From the NCBI RefSeq assembly GCF_050003625.1, contig NC_134398.1, positions 62,938,891 to 63,002,890 of the forward strand: a stretch of 64,000 nucleotides of DNA, read 5' to 3'. A program made the position numbers and the translations under genes. The notes beneath the pieces are model-generated. The model ran no database searches, was not told where the DNA came from, and worked only from the letters and a program-made list of their open reading frames with translations. How positions within the stretch are numbered: position 1 is the stretch's first letter; each line of letters starts with the position of its first letter. Source of the DNA: Haematobia irritans. Lineage: Eukaryota; Arthropoda; Insecta; Diptera; Muscidae. Below, in pieces: positions 11,044 to 22,292 of this stretch.

Positions 11044-12467
11044 CTCTTTAAAGCAAAACTTTTTGCTCTAGAGAGGCAATTGGCCACATCTCCCAAAAGA
11101 ACCATATGATCGTCGAAACTGGCGGAACACACTAAAAGATCGTCAAGATATACGAAAACATTGGACCGCAGTGCCGCCGGCACAACCTTGTCCATCAATC
11201 TACACATCCGCTGGGCAGCGTTGCATAGTCCAAATGGCATGACCGTATACTGATATAACGGCCGCCCAGGGACTGTAAATGCGGTCTTTTCTCTTGACTT
11301 TTCTTCTAACGGTATCTGCCAGAATGCGTCCTTCAAGTCAATTGCAGAAATAAATCTTGTATCCTGCAGACGACTTAAGATCCCCTCGATGTGCGGAAGG
11401 GGGTATGCGTCTTTGACGGTCCTCGAATTTACCTTCCGTGCATCGAGGCATAAACGATTTTTGTCCCCCTTCCGAACAAGGGTAACAGGCGAGCTCCAGC
11501 TACTGTTACTGACTTCAATTACACCCAACTGCAACATCCGGTCCAATTCAGCATACAAAAGTTTCTGAATAGCAGGCGAAACCGGGTAATGCCTTTGTTT
11601 AATCGGTAAATCGTCGTCAGTAACATGAATCTGGTGCATTTCCAATGTCGTTCTACCAAGCCCGCGTAAAGCGAAAGAAGGAAACATTTTCTTCACAGAC
11701 TCGAGTCTGCTTTCCTGTTCCGAAGTTAAGTGATGCCTGGCACCAGATAACCATGACTTATCCTCCGACTCCACAACATCCGACACTGATAGGCAGGACC
11801 GAATATCCCTCGAGAAATCTCTGCCAACTATATTGAGGTTAAAAGTCTTCCAAAATTCGACCCCCAAATAGAATTCCTGTTTTAGTTCCGGCACAATCAA
11901 AAATTCTAAACACCTGGTCTCCTCCTCCCATCTGACAGGTAACAAAACCAACCCATAAACGCTAACACTATCCCCATTTGCTGTCTGCACACTCTGATTC
12001 TTCATTCTAACAATATCCTTTTTATAGTCCGTTAAAAATTCAAGTGCATTTTTTCCCACACAACATACTCCTGCTCCGGAATCAAGCAAGGCCAAAACTT
12101 CCTTACCACCAATACATATCTTAGCAAAGAACCGGTTATCTTCTCCTACCTGTAACACTGTCTCTACAATTCTCCTCCTGGCTTCTCGTATGCGTTTATC
12201 CCTAGCTCTAAGTTTCGATATTTTCCTAAAATTACGCGTTCCTTTCCTCAAGTCATCGCCAAAAATCCATGCTCTTACCTCTTCGTACTCTAAAATTCGC
12301 TGATGTAACGATTTATTGTGTCGACTCTCCGGTTGCAGTTTCCCAACATCCGTTGTAATGTCGCGTTGTAAAACTGTTATTGGTGACTTTGCTCCGGGAT
12401 AATACTTGGTATGCTGAAGTCCCCGGTCAACTCCGCCACCTTCGGGTTTTCCGGCTTGGGGCCTGGT
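11040..12467 (-). pseudogene. pol: pol, protease and reverse transcriptase part
   Basis: The open frame begins at 12467, overlaps the gag end by about 90 bp and lies in the -1 frame relative to gag, the usual arrangement for Gag-Pol frameshifting. Counting from the TTG at 12251, the aspartic protease shows LLDSGA (D57-G59). RT follows with the LVRKGDKNRLCLDARKVN region, SAIDLKDAFWQI and the catalytic YLDD (368-371). The reading then breaks: about ten residues expected between CLSRA and KFCFKEVRYLG are missing and the frame shifts (around 11058-11066). Protease would mature Gag/Pol and RT would copy the RNA. Catalytic residues survive but the polyprotein does not. Confidence 0.92.
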
Positions 12468-13933
12468 TTACAATATGACTCGCCATTTCCACAAACAAAA
12501 CATACCATACTATGGAATGTTGATCTACATAAGTTAGCCGGTTTTATATCATCAGGAGGTAAATTTTTATAAAAATCGCCTGGCATACCACAAACGTAGC
12601 AAAGATTCAAATGAAATGGTGACGAACAAAATTTCCTAGTAACCTGACTGCTATGTGTGGAAGGCCCATTGAGCGAAAGCTCATTAACACATTTTCCTCT
12701 CATTTTATTTTCTTTCAACAACTTTTCAGCCCGTTTACATTCATTTCGCAGATCTGCAAGGGTGTTAATTGTTGAAGAAAACATCAGTGCCGATAAATTG
12801 CCCTTAAGATTCCTGCGAATAATACTAACCAAATCAGGCTCCGGAATTTTCTTTCTCAATCGGAATGTCAAATTATGAACTTCCGTGTAGAAATCATCGA
12901 AGCTTTCCCCAGGCTGCTGCCTTCTCGCAATTATATCGCTGATGACATCGTAGTCAGAATCTGCTGTTTTGAAATGATTTATCAACTCCCGTTTTAAAAA
13001 AAAATAATCAAAATCCGGGTCATCTGCATGGTTCTCCAGTACTTGCCAGTACCATTGAGCCGCCCTACCCGTTACTAAGCACTGAAAGTCTGTAAATAAT
13101 TGATCAAATGTAACATCATATAGTGATCGCATCTTTTCCATCCTAAATACAAAACTTTCGACTGACATGTCCCTATTCGACCCGTCATATTTCAAGTGCC
13201 ATCGATCAAGATCTACCGACTTACGCCTGTTCACTTCACTCTGGCTATACATTCTCTCTGTCGAGGATCGAGCACCGCTTTGACAAGCACCAGCATTTAC
13301 CCTTTCCGTACCTCCAGCATGATTGGTATCTTGAGAACTTTGACGACTTCCCATCGCCTGTTGCAGCGTATTTGGAGTCGGATATCGATCTGGTGTAGAA
13401 GTATTTCTTGGAGGATCCATCGCTTCGATACGGCTAGAAACCTCTACCTCAGCTACTCTGTTAGCAAGCGTCGAGACCTCAGCACGGACTTGCTTCATTT
13501 CATTGACACATTTCGCCATTTCCTCGTTCTGTTTCATCACCAAAGCCATAATCTGAGATAGTTGGTCAGCAACCTGTTGTGGTGTTGTCCGAAGCTCACT
13601 ACCAACTCCTCCTGTAGTCCCCTCCTTATCCTGAGACATGTCAACTAGCTCTAACTTCCTTGAAAATGTCAGTGAATTCTCGGCCCTATTTACTGCCACC
13701 TCGTTGGAGACGCAAATAGTACTTCCACTAGGCAATCTCCCAAAAATCAAATCAGAACACCTATTCAAATAGTCTACTGGTACGAAGTCTACCTGTCGTT
13801 CTAGTCCAGTATCAATTTGGTTCAAAATCGAGCCTACTACTTGATTCTGTTGGGCTCGCGAAACGCTTCGTGTAATGATACTGCGTACTGGTGGAATAGG
13901 CCTCTCTACACGCTTCTCAGTATTATCATCCAT
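12377..13933 (-). CDS. gag: gag, Gypsy-type capsid/nucleocapsid protein (518 aa)
   Basis: The N-terminal ~170 residues are polar with a likely coiled coil (about 120-165). The retrotransposon capsid region is at about 240-410 (WHLKYDG, AAQWYW, RRQQPGESFDDFYTEVHNL). The C-terminus has two cysteine/histidine repeats, C436-x4-H441-x3-C445-x2-C448 and C469-x4-H474-x3-C478-x2-C481. These have the order of a zinc knuckle reversed (canonical: CX2CX4HX4C). Gag would form the particle and bind element RNA. The frame is intact. A GGAAAAC heptamer lies in the overlap with pol (12446-12452, minus strand). The start is the first ATG after the leader. Confidence 0.92.
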   Translation of the reverse strand: MDDNTEKRVERPIPPVRSIITRSVSRAQQNQVVGSILNQIDTGLERQVDFVPVDYLNRCSDLIFGRLPSGSTICVSNEVAVNRAENSLTFSRKLELVDMSQDKEGTTGGVGSELRTTPQQVADQLSQIMALVMKQNEEMAKCVNEMKQVRAEVSTLANRVAEVEVSSRIEAMDPPRNTSTPDRYPTPNTLQQAMGSRQSSQDTNHAGGTERVNAGACQSGARSSTERMYSQSEVNRRKSVDLDRWHLKYDGSNRDMSVESFVFRMEKMRSLYDVTFDQLFTDFQCLVTGRAAQWYWQVLENHADDPDFDYFFLKRELINHFKTADSDYDVISDIIARRQQPGESFDDFYTEVHNLTFRLRKKIPEPDLVSIIRRNLKGNLSALMFSSTINTLADLRNECKRAEKLLKENKMRGKCVNELSLNGPSTHSSQVTRKFCSSPFHLNLCYVCGMPGDFYKNLPPDDIKPANLCRSTFHSMVCFVCGNGESYCKPGPKPENPKVAELTGDFSIPSIIPEQSHQ

Positions 13934-14446
13934 TCACAACCTTGACTCAAGATAATATCAAAAACTTTGTTAAGAGAAAATAAAAAACAAAAATAGAAAA
14001 TTTGTTGAAAAGAAAAAAAAAAACAAAACTGTTCACTGATGGTGATGCTGGGTGTAATCACAAAAAAAATTTTGAACGAATACTTTGAATCACTTATTCT
14101 AACCGACCCTCATGCGGGCATAAATCATCCTAACATACCGTTTACCATTCTAGGCGACAGTAAAAATAAATCACTGAAGATAACCGATATTGATTTACCC
14201 GAATCCCCATCCCGTGAAAAGATATCTCAAATAAAATCATAAAAAAAAAACAATAATATTGTAATATCTTTATATCCCTTTATTATCCCTCGGCTAGGCA
14301 CATGACTTCTAAAATATGAGAAGTGAACCTAGTTAACACCCTATGAAATATGTAAACTCATAACCAAAAAAAAATTTAAAAAAAATCTTGGTTAGTATCT
14401 ACACAAACAACCATATAAACGGATCAAAATAGAAAAATTCTGCCTT
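13934..14446 (-). other. 5' leader of the LTR element
   Basis: This is the untranslated stretch between the primer site and the gag ATG, AT-rich with A tracts. The 67-codon plus-strand frame inside it has no recognisable domain and I reject it as a gene. Confidence 0.6.
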
Positions 14447-14458
14447 CGTTGGGCGCCA
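14447..14458 (-). promoter_or_regulatory. primer binding site, tRNA-Lys-like
   Basis: Two bases downstream of the 5' LTR the minus strand reads TGGCGCCCAACG. That is complementary to the 3' end typical of insect/vertebrate lysine tRNAs. About 12 bases match before the similarity fades. Confidence 0.75.
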
Positions 14459-14460
14459 TA

Positions 14461-16700
14461 TGTTATGGTAAAATCCTCCTAGAATGCAAATTGTTCGGCA
14501 ATGGACACGGTGGCTCTTTCCCATAGCTGCTCGTCGGTTTTCGGTCGGGGTCAGCCAGTACTACATTCCTCATACCACAACATCATACCTCGTGTCCAGG
14601 TACTTTATTTATAATTAAAGAACAGAATCTGAATATGTTGGTCCACCATTCTAACTAAATAAAAAAAAAAAACAAAAACCCAGATATCCTAATCACTGCA
14701 AGTCTTCAGTCCGTTTTCTGTCCAAGTCTGTCCCACAGTCCGTCAGTCTTTGGTTGGGCCTACCCACCCCTCATGTTCCTAAGCAACATCCATGAACCAA
14801 ATCCAAGCCCTTTTATCGATTTCGGTTCCCTGTTTCCAAAGCCTGTCCAAAGTTGTTAGTCTAAGTATTCATTAAAACATTTTCTAATCATACCCCAGCA
14901 TCACCAAAATAATCACCTTAGCCCTTCATATTATGAATAATAACGACAGAAATGATTTTTATACTAAGTTTTTGGATTTCATATTTTATTGTACAGTTCA
15001 GTAATGAAATTTATAAAAATCACTATTATTTCGATAAAGTTTCAATTCATTACATACATATAATGTTAAAAAAAAAAAAACAATAATAACAGAAAAAACT
15101 AATAATCTTTGGGATTACTTCCCCTCAAATGAAATGAAAAAAAGGAAAGAGAAAAGAAAAGAAAAATATAAAGAGTCTTTCAAATAATTACGCAGTGGGT
15201 ATTAAGCAAAAACAACAGAGAAGAGAAGGAAGGAATATTAAGAGATATCATTGATTTGACGTTGAATGCAACACTCTTAAATCTCTACTTTTATATGTTT
15301 AAACTCACCTTAAACGATGTTTTGAGTCTCAATGTTGGCGCCAGCATCGCAGCACTGTGGTTATAAGAAACAAATCTTTTTTTTTTTTTTTGTAATAATA
15401 ACATTTACAATATTCTCTTTGAGTTAATTCATGGAAAACCATTTTACCGTGTTCTCTTTTCTTCTCTTTACTGCTTTATCATTTTAATATAACCCTATTC
15501 TCTTTATATTTCTCGTAATAAAACCAAGGAATAAAAAAAATATATATAAAAAAATTATCGAAAAAAAAGAAAACAAAAAGAAAAAAAAATAAGGAAAATA
15601 AGGAAAGAACCTATATGATAATAATTAATTAATTAATGTGATTGAAATATACTATATATAATTTATAAAATCTTTCAATAATTCAGTTATAGGTGTGGTT
15701 TTTCGTGTTTTGCTGTTGATATTATGATTTCTCTGTGAATGGATCTATCTTCTCAATCTTTGTGTGGGATATCGTAGATAGACTGGAAATATTGGAGATG
15801 TTTTGTGGGTGGTAACATGGGACATCTACTTGAAAGCTATTGTTGTTCTTGTTGTTGTTGCACTTATGCAGTAGGGTGGTATATGGAGGCATTTACTTGA
15901 AAGCTATTTTAGTTCTTGTTGTTGTTGCACTTATGCAGTAGGGTGGTATATGGAGGCATTTACTTGAAAGCTATTGTTGTTCTTGTTGTTGTTGCACTTA
16001 TGCGGTAGGGTGGTATATGGAGGCATTCCATTAAAATTAACACCTTAATCGAGCAGGTTATGTCAGCTAATAAGGTACCAAGGAGCGTGTATGAACAATA
16101 TAAACAGAGTGATGAGTTCGGCAAAGAAAAATAGTATTTTTTGTTGGCCTTTCTGATAGTTATAAATAATCAAATTCCTTTATAAAAATATATTTCTCAA
16201 GAAAAGAGGTTGATATATTTTATCGATCACACAAATAGTTCTATTCTTTTTTTCTTTTCGTAATGATTGTACTCGTAGTGAATTTCTATTTAATCGATCA
16301 TTGGCAATATTTCATTTTTCTTCAACGTTTCTATGCTCTTCAAATCAAATTTCACAATCATATCCAATTAATATAAATTTTCTTAGTTTTGTCGATAATC
16401 TTTGCGTGACGAGTAAAAAAAAACGTGCTTTCGCATTTGACTCCAATTTGACGTCTGAACATCGGTTTTTTCTTTCTATCTTCTCTTTCGCCCTGTGGAG
16501 GTATGTTAATTATCGATGAGTGTTGCCACCTTATTCTTTTCACCAAAAACTCAACATAACACATTGGGTAGAAGAACCAGGGTTGTGAGCGTGACCACTA
16601 CGATTGGCCAAGTCGATCTCACGTTACTACTCGTCCATAAAAAATATATGTAATTATCCCCTGATCAATGCAATAATAAAGCTATATGGAATTCGTAACA
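14461..16700 (-). repeat. 5' LTR of the Gypsy-type element (2,240 bp)
   Basis: It would carry the promoter for the minus-strand transcript. It has the same TG..CA ends and the same 67-bp triple array (15828-16028) as the 3' LTR. The short MCYVEFLV.. frame found in both LTRs is a shared chance ORF. Confidence 0.95.
15828..16028. repeat. three-copy 67-bp tandem array in the 5' LTR
   Basis: It is the counterpart of 8093-8293, with a few substitutions (the middle copy reads TTTTAGTTC where others read TTGTTGTTC). Confidence 0.9.
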
Positions 16701-17369
16701 AATAGTTAAATTATCTTTACTGGAAAAATTATTTTATTGAAAAAATGTATTATCTAGGCCAATATTGATATCTGATCAGATCTAATACTATTTTAATTAA
16801 TAATAAGATTTTATCATTTTTCGTATATACTCATATCTGATCGCACCAAAGTAGGTCTCTCAATTTTTATTCGGGTGCAAGAGTAACAATTGAGAGATCT
16901 AGATCCGGCAAGATCTATCCAGCAAAAAAAGCGTCGTAAAAAAGTAATGAAAATGTTCTTTTTGGATCCGGAAGTGGTGCAAAATTGACGCAGAAGCGAT
17001 GAATTTAACATGGGCTTGTCATAGGATGGAAGTCCTCCATTTCAACAGCCGTTGCACTGAATTTGCATCACTTCTTTAGGTGTGATCCGAATTCAATGTT
17101 TTGGGTGTAAATTAAAAAAGTCTGTGATATTTTGTCAAAAAATTAATTTTATTAATTTTTAAAATTTTTAATGGATTCTAACGCTTGTGGCAAACCTTGA
17201 CCTCAAATATTTTCAAAAATTCACAATTTTTTCAGATTGGATTTAGCAGTTTTGTCGACAAAATTTAAATGATTTCTACCATTTTATGAATTCTTACCCT
17301 ATTTTAAACCTATTTGAAACAAAAAAAGTTAAAATTACCCACTAAAAGTATTAAAAACCAAGATATAAA

Positions 17370-19360
17370 CAAGTATATACGGCCGTAAGTTCGGCCAGGC
17401 CGAAGCTTATGTACCCTCCATCATGGATTGCGTAGAAACTTCTTCTAAACACTGCCATCCACAATCGAATTACTTAAGTTGCGGTAACGCTTGCGATGGC
17501 AAGGTATCTTAAAACCTCCTAACACCATCTTCTAAATTGTATGTAAGTCCATACGTGGTATATATTAAATCAAAAAAGATCGATCCAATAAGTATATAAT
17601 TCAGTTTGACAAAGTAGACATAAAATTTTGACAAAATTTTCTACAGAAATAAAATTTTAACAAAATTTTCTACAGAAATAAAATTTTCACAAAAATTTCT
17701 ATAGAAATAAAAATTTTGACAAAATATTCTATTGAAAGAAAATTTTGACAAAAATTTCAACAGAAATAAAATTTTAACAAAATTTTCTATAGAAATAAAC
17801 TTTTGACAAAATTTTCTATAGAAATAAAATCTTGGTAGATTATTTGTGGCTCGAGTGGCAACCATGATTATGGACCGAATAAAATTTTAACAAAATTTTC
17901 TATAGAAATAAAATTTTGACAAAATTTTCTATAGAAATAAAATTTTGAAAATGATGAAAATTTTATTATGAACCGAATAAAATTTTAACAAAATTTACTC
18001 TAGAAATAAAATTTTGACAAAATTTTCTATAGAAATAACATTTTGACAAAATTTTCTATAGAAATACAATTTTGGTAGATTATTTTTGGCTCTAGTGGCA
18101 ACCATGATTATGAACCGTTATGGACCAATTTTTGTGTGATTGGACCAATTTTGGTACGGTTGTTAGCGACCATATACTAACACCACGTTCCTAATTTTAA
18201 CCGGATCGGATGAATTTTGCTCCTCCAAGAGGCTCCAGAGGTCAAATCTGGAGAACGTTTTATATGGGGGCTATATATAATTATGGACCGATATGGACCA
18301 ATTCTGGCACGTTTGTTAAAGATCATATACTAACACCATGTTCCAAATTACAACCGGCTTGGATGAAATTTGCTTCTCTTGGAGACTTCGCAAGCCAAAT
18401 CTGGGGATCGGTTTATATGGGGGCTATATATAATTATGAACCGATGTGGACCAATTTTTGCATGGTTGTTAGATACCATATACCAACACTATGTACCAAA
18501 TTTCAGCCGGATCGGATGAAATATGCTTCTCTTAGAGGCTCCACAAGCCAAATATGGGGATCGGTTTATATGGGAGCTATATATAATTAAGGACCGATAT
18601 GGACCAATTTTTGCATGATTGTTAGAGACCATATACCAACATCATGTATCAAATTTCAGCCGGATCGGATGAAATTTTCTTCTCTTTGAGGCTCCGCAAG
18701 CCAAATCTGGGGATCGGTTTATATGGGGGCTATATATATATAATTATGAACCGTTGTGGACCAAGTTTTGCATGGTTGTTGGAGACCATTTACCACCACC
18801 ATGTACCAAATTTCAGCCGGATCGGATGAAATTTGCTTCTCTTTTAGGCTCCGCAAGCCAAATCTGGGGATCGGTTTATATGGGGGTTATATATAATTAT
18901 GGACCGATGTGGACCAATTTTTGCATGGTTGTTAGAGACCATATACCAACACCATGTACCAAATTTCAGCCGGATCGGATGAAATACGCTTCTGTTAGAG
19001 GCTCCACAAGCCAAATCTGAGGGTCCCTTTATATGGGGGCCATACGTAAAAGTGGACCGATATGGCCCATTTTCAATACCATCCGACCTACATCAATAAC
19101 AACTACTTGTGCCAAGTTTCAAGTCGATAGCTTGTTTCGTTCGGAAGTTAGCGTGATTTCTACAGACGGACGGGCGGACGGACGGACATGCTTAGATCGA
19201 CGCAGAATTTCACCACGACCCAGAATATATATACTTTATGGGGTCTTAGAGCAATATTTCGATGTGTTACAAACGGAATGACAAAGTTAATAACCCCCAT
19301 CCTATGATGGAGGGTATAAAAATTTTTATACCCTCCCATCCTATGATGGAGGGTATAAAA
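17370..19360 (+). repeat. mini-me/HINE-like repeat, subfamily B (B1)
   Basis: It starts ACAAGTATATACGGCCG with a TTCGGCCAGGCCGAA hairpin. A 29-bp satellite follows (17620-18070), then ~150-bp units (TATATGGGGGCTATATATAA..GACCGATATGGACCAA), a GACGGACG microsatellite (about 19165-19187) and the conserved TATATATACTTTATGGGGTC core ending GGAGGGTATAAAAA. This is the architecture of dipteran mini-me/Helentron-associated elements. The right end is duplicated head to tail and forms a small palindrome at 19311-19332. Its ORFs are by-products of the repeat unit. Confidence 0.75.
17620..18070. repeat. 29-bp AT-rich satellite within B1
   Basis: Tandem copies of an AAATTTTGACAAAATTTTCT-type unit ending ATAGAAAT run through this stretch. 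Related arrays are at 36060-36200 and 53530-53860 in other B copies. Confidence 0.85.
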
Positions 19361-19476
19361 ATTGAATTAAAAGAACTTCCTGGGTAGTTAAAATAAAGAA
19401 CATCATTGGGAGTGCATCTTCTGGAAGTGCTTTTAAAGTTGTGCCTTTGGAAGAACTTCCAAATTTTTTTGCTGGG

Positions 19477-19732
19477 TATGATAGCATCACAAAAAATAGA
19501 AGCGAAAATTTCCTTTTTGGATCCAGAAGTGGTGCAAAATTGACGCAGAAGCGTTAAATTTAACATTGGCTTGTCATAGGACGGATGTCCACTATTTCAA
19601 CAGCCGTTGCACTGAATTAGCAAAATAAAGAACATCTTTGAACATCCCTTGCAATAATTAATTGTTGTATCTAATTTGATTTGATAATTGTTGTATCTAA
19701 TTTGATTTGATAATTGGGGTATCTAATTTGAT
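19477..19732 (+). repeat. family V fragment plus a 26-bp triple repeat
   Basis: 19500-19620 repeats the V body (GGATCCAGAAGTGGTGCAAA). 19660-19725 is a TAATTGTTGTATCTAATTTG-type unit, about 26 bp, in three copies. Confidence 0.6.
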
Positions 19733-19734
19733 AC

Positions 19735-20150
19735 CCAGCAAAAAAAAAGCGTTGCCAAAAAAGCAGTGCAAATGTTCTTTTTTGATCCGTAAGTGGTGCA
19801 AAATTGGCGTAGAAGTGATGAATTTAACATGGGGTTTGTCATAAGACGGAGGTCCCACATTTCTGTAGCCCTTGCACTGAAAGTACATCATCTCTTTAGG
19901 TGTGATCTGAATTCAGTGCTTTGGATGTGAACTAAAAAATTTAGTAATATTTTACTAAATAAATAATTTATATAATTTTTTATGCATTCTAACGCTTGTC
20001 TGAAACGTTTGAATTCAAAAATTAACAATTTTTCGAGAATGGATATTGCATTGTTTTCGACAAAATTTTTATAATTTGTACTACTTTATTAATTTATTTT
20101 ATATTTTTAACCTATTTGATATGATTAAATCTTACCATTTTTCGGATCTA
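19735..20150 (+). repeat. family V element (V2), 3' end missing
   Basis: It begins CCCAGCAAAAAAA after a TA and follows V3 to about 20110. It then runs into sequence also found left of V1 (16800-16915), so V2 has lost its right terminus. Confidence 0.6.
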
Positions 20151-20211
20151 CTCATATCTCATTGTATCAAATTATATCTCGCAATTTTCATACGGAAGGA
20201 CATTTTTGGAA

Positions 20212-20834
20212 CACTAAAAAAAAGCATACCCGGTTCCAAAGATTTTGTCTTTACTTTAAAAATTTTGGTATTTATTCCGAGCCAAAGAAGCGGAGTATTC
20301 AAGTAAGGATACTTTTAAGATAATTTTAAGACATTCTGTTTTATAATTGGATTTTGTGTACTTGCTTCTAGGAAGAAAATTTTAATTTTTGTTTTTTATT
20401 CAGCTTTTCTTCATATGCTATCAAAGTCCTTTAAAACCGAGTTAAAGACAACTTTATTTTCCAAATTAAGACTCGACTTCCAGTAGAAATAGTGCTATGT
20501 TTCATGTAAAAAAAGTCTTTAAAATAAAGTGTTGAAAACCATGTCCTATATTTGAATGATTTTTTGCTTTGAGTCAAGATGCAAAAATTCAAAATTAATT
20601 CAGAATTTTTCTGAATTATTAAAGTCAAGTTGACCTTCTTTCATGTTATGATACCCATTTTTAAGTCAATTCACTTAATTATAAGGACACTACGACTTCA
20701 TTGAAAAGTTCATCGACTTTTGAATAAGGAAAGAAATATATATATATTAGAGAAATTCGTTTTCTATGCTAAGAAAAATTTGCATTCCTATTTTAAAGAC
20801 ATGAAATCTTTGACCTCACGACAATATCTCAATA
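20212..20834 (-). repeat. family T element (T2)
   Basis: It is the reverse of T1: it starts CACTAAAAAAAAGCAT and ends at TCACGACAATAT without the last bases. Non-coding. Confidence 0.55.
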
Positions 20835-20849
20835 TTGAAATTTATCTAT

Positions 20850-21520
20850 CTATCCCCATATAATTATTTTTTGTTTTTTCGAAATTTTCCACAGTCCAAT
20901 TAAATTTTCCTTTTCACAAGTATGTCTCAAAAATTTTCTGAACTAAACCTGGGTATAAAGTCCAGTGAATGTTAAAAGTTAAATGTTAACTAAATCAGAA
21001 GAAAATTTTCGTAGGTTTTCCCAAAATAGTAAGAATGAACTAATGTATGATTAAAATTATCATGATTTGGCACTATTGGTATTTTCTTAACTTTTCGTTA
21101 ATTTTTCTATGAGAGGGTTAATTCTGTAGATTGTAGATAAAAGCTATACCATGTCGTTTATTTTTCCTTTTTTAAACAACGCTTCTTAAAAAGTGGAATA
21201 AAATTTAATTGAATTTTCCAACAAGGTAGTTCATTTTTCCATTAAACAAATACTTTTTTTCTGTGTGAAAAGATTTTTTTGATATTTTTACGAGATTCAT
21301 AAAACATTTGGATGTACCCAATATCGGTTGATAAACCCGACATAATTTGACTTTTGGATCGTATAATTTGAAATTTGGCCCTCTTAATACTCTTAATGCG
21401 AAAATTTGTTCATATAGGATCATAATTATTTATAGACTGCTTTTTATACACCTATCAATTAGTTTTTCAATGAAGTCCTTAAGTGATTCGACTTGAACAT
21501 TGAGTTTTCTTTCAGTGTGT
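20850..21520 (+). repeat. family Q repeat (Q1), the empty-site paralogue of Q2
   Basis: It parallels 45130-45347 plus 50206-50405: AAGTATGTCTCAAA, TTTTCTGAACTAA and ATCATGATTTGGC words occur in the same order. Here the sequence runs uninterrupted through 21050, where Q2 has a 4.8-kb insertion. Non-coding. Confidence 0.55.
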
Positions 21521-22292
21521 GGTGAAGGGTTTAAATATTATTATACTTGTAAGGTTTTGTTTATTCATCCTTTCTTCTTAGCAAATTTCATTAATCAATG
21601 TAAAAATTTAATTTCATTTCTTGTTGTGGAAAGTAAAGTCTATAAACACGTTATGGCCATTTATCTCTTTTTTAATCACTGCGTTCATAACGTCCAATTT
21701 TATATTAAAAAATGTTTGCTTTAACTTAAGATAGCTGTTAAAATAAAAGCTTAATGGTTGTATTTGGAAATATTTGTTTTACGATCTTTTAGAAAACTTT
21801 AAAGAACTCATTATTTAAATTTTTATTATCTAAACTTTTAAATATTTGTTGTTGTTGTTGTTTTTTTTGCTATTTGGTTTCGCTGTACTTAATTCTCATA
21901 CCTAGCAGCGAATGATGTACACATTACCTTTTCTTTTAATATGATGTGGTTTTAATTTTAAATCCCCCTAAAACTTTTTTATGTTACCTTTAAGATTTTC
22001 CCCCTAAAGAAAGAACAGTAGAAAACATATAAACGACCGAATGAATGGACAAAGTTACATTTTTCATAATTTCTCTCTGTTCTCTTGAAAAGGAGCAAAG
22101 ATGCTTATCTTCTCGGCTTATGTACTTTTACATCCGTACATCTGAGGTACATCACCATAATCATAATTATAATATTTTGTTACACTTCAAACAATAAAGC
22201 AGCAAACCTGAGTCAAAAGAAAACAGAAATTGGTATAATTGTGATAGGGCTAAAACGAATTGTGGGTACCGTGCTAAAGCTGGCATGTGATA
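21521..22292. other. unassigned stretch
   Basis: AT-rich with a GTTGTTGTTGTT run near 21849. No TE termini and no gene are visible. Confidence 0.35.

Larger units (their letters stand above)
6725..16700 (-). mobile_element. complete Gypsy-type LTR retrotransposon, 9,976 bp
   Basis: Two near-identical LTRs (6725-8970 and 14461-16700, both TGTTA..TAACA) enclose gag and pol, read right to left. The insertion is flanked by the 4-bp duplication AATA (6721-6724 and 16701-16704). Domain order is Gag, then protease-RT-RNase H-integrase, which defines Ty3/Gypsy. There is no env: only about 115 bp separate the integrase stop from the 3' LTR. Unusually long LTRs and a lysine-tRNA-like primer site recall the Ulysses/Osvaldo lineage of flies, an assignment from memory that I have not tested. 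Near-identical LTRs imply a recent insertion, yet pol carries two frame lesions. Confidence 0.95.
16918..19476 (+). mobile_element. family V element (V1) interrupted by mini-me B1
   Basis: The ends are YCCAGCAAAAAAA and TTTTTTTGCTGGG, with TA on both sides (16916-16917, 19477-19478). The left arm (to 17369) and right arm (19361-19476) match V3 and V2. No transposase is present. TA duplication and ~13-bp TIR suggest a Tc1/mariner-mobilised MITE of about 570 bp when empty. Confidence 0.7.

Noticed and set aside
17641..17865. 74-codon frame of FYRNFCENFIS-type repeats
   Set aside because: It is a translation of the 29-bp AT-rich satellite in mini-me B1.
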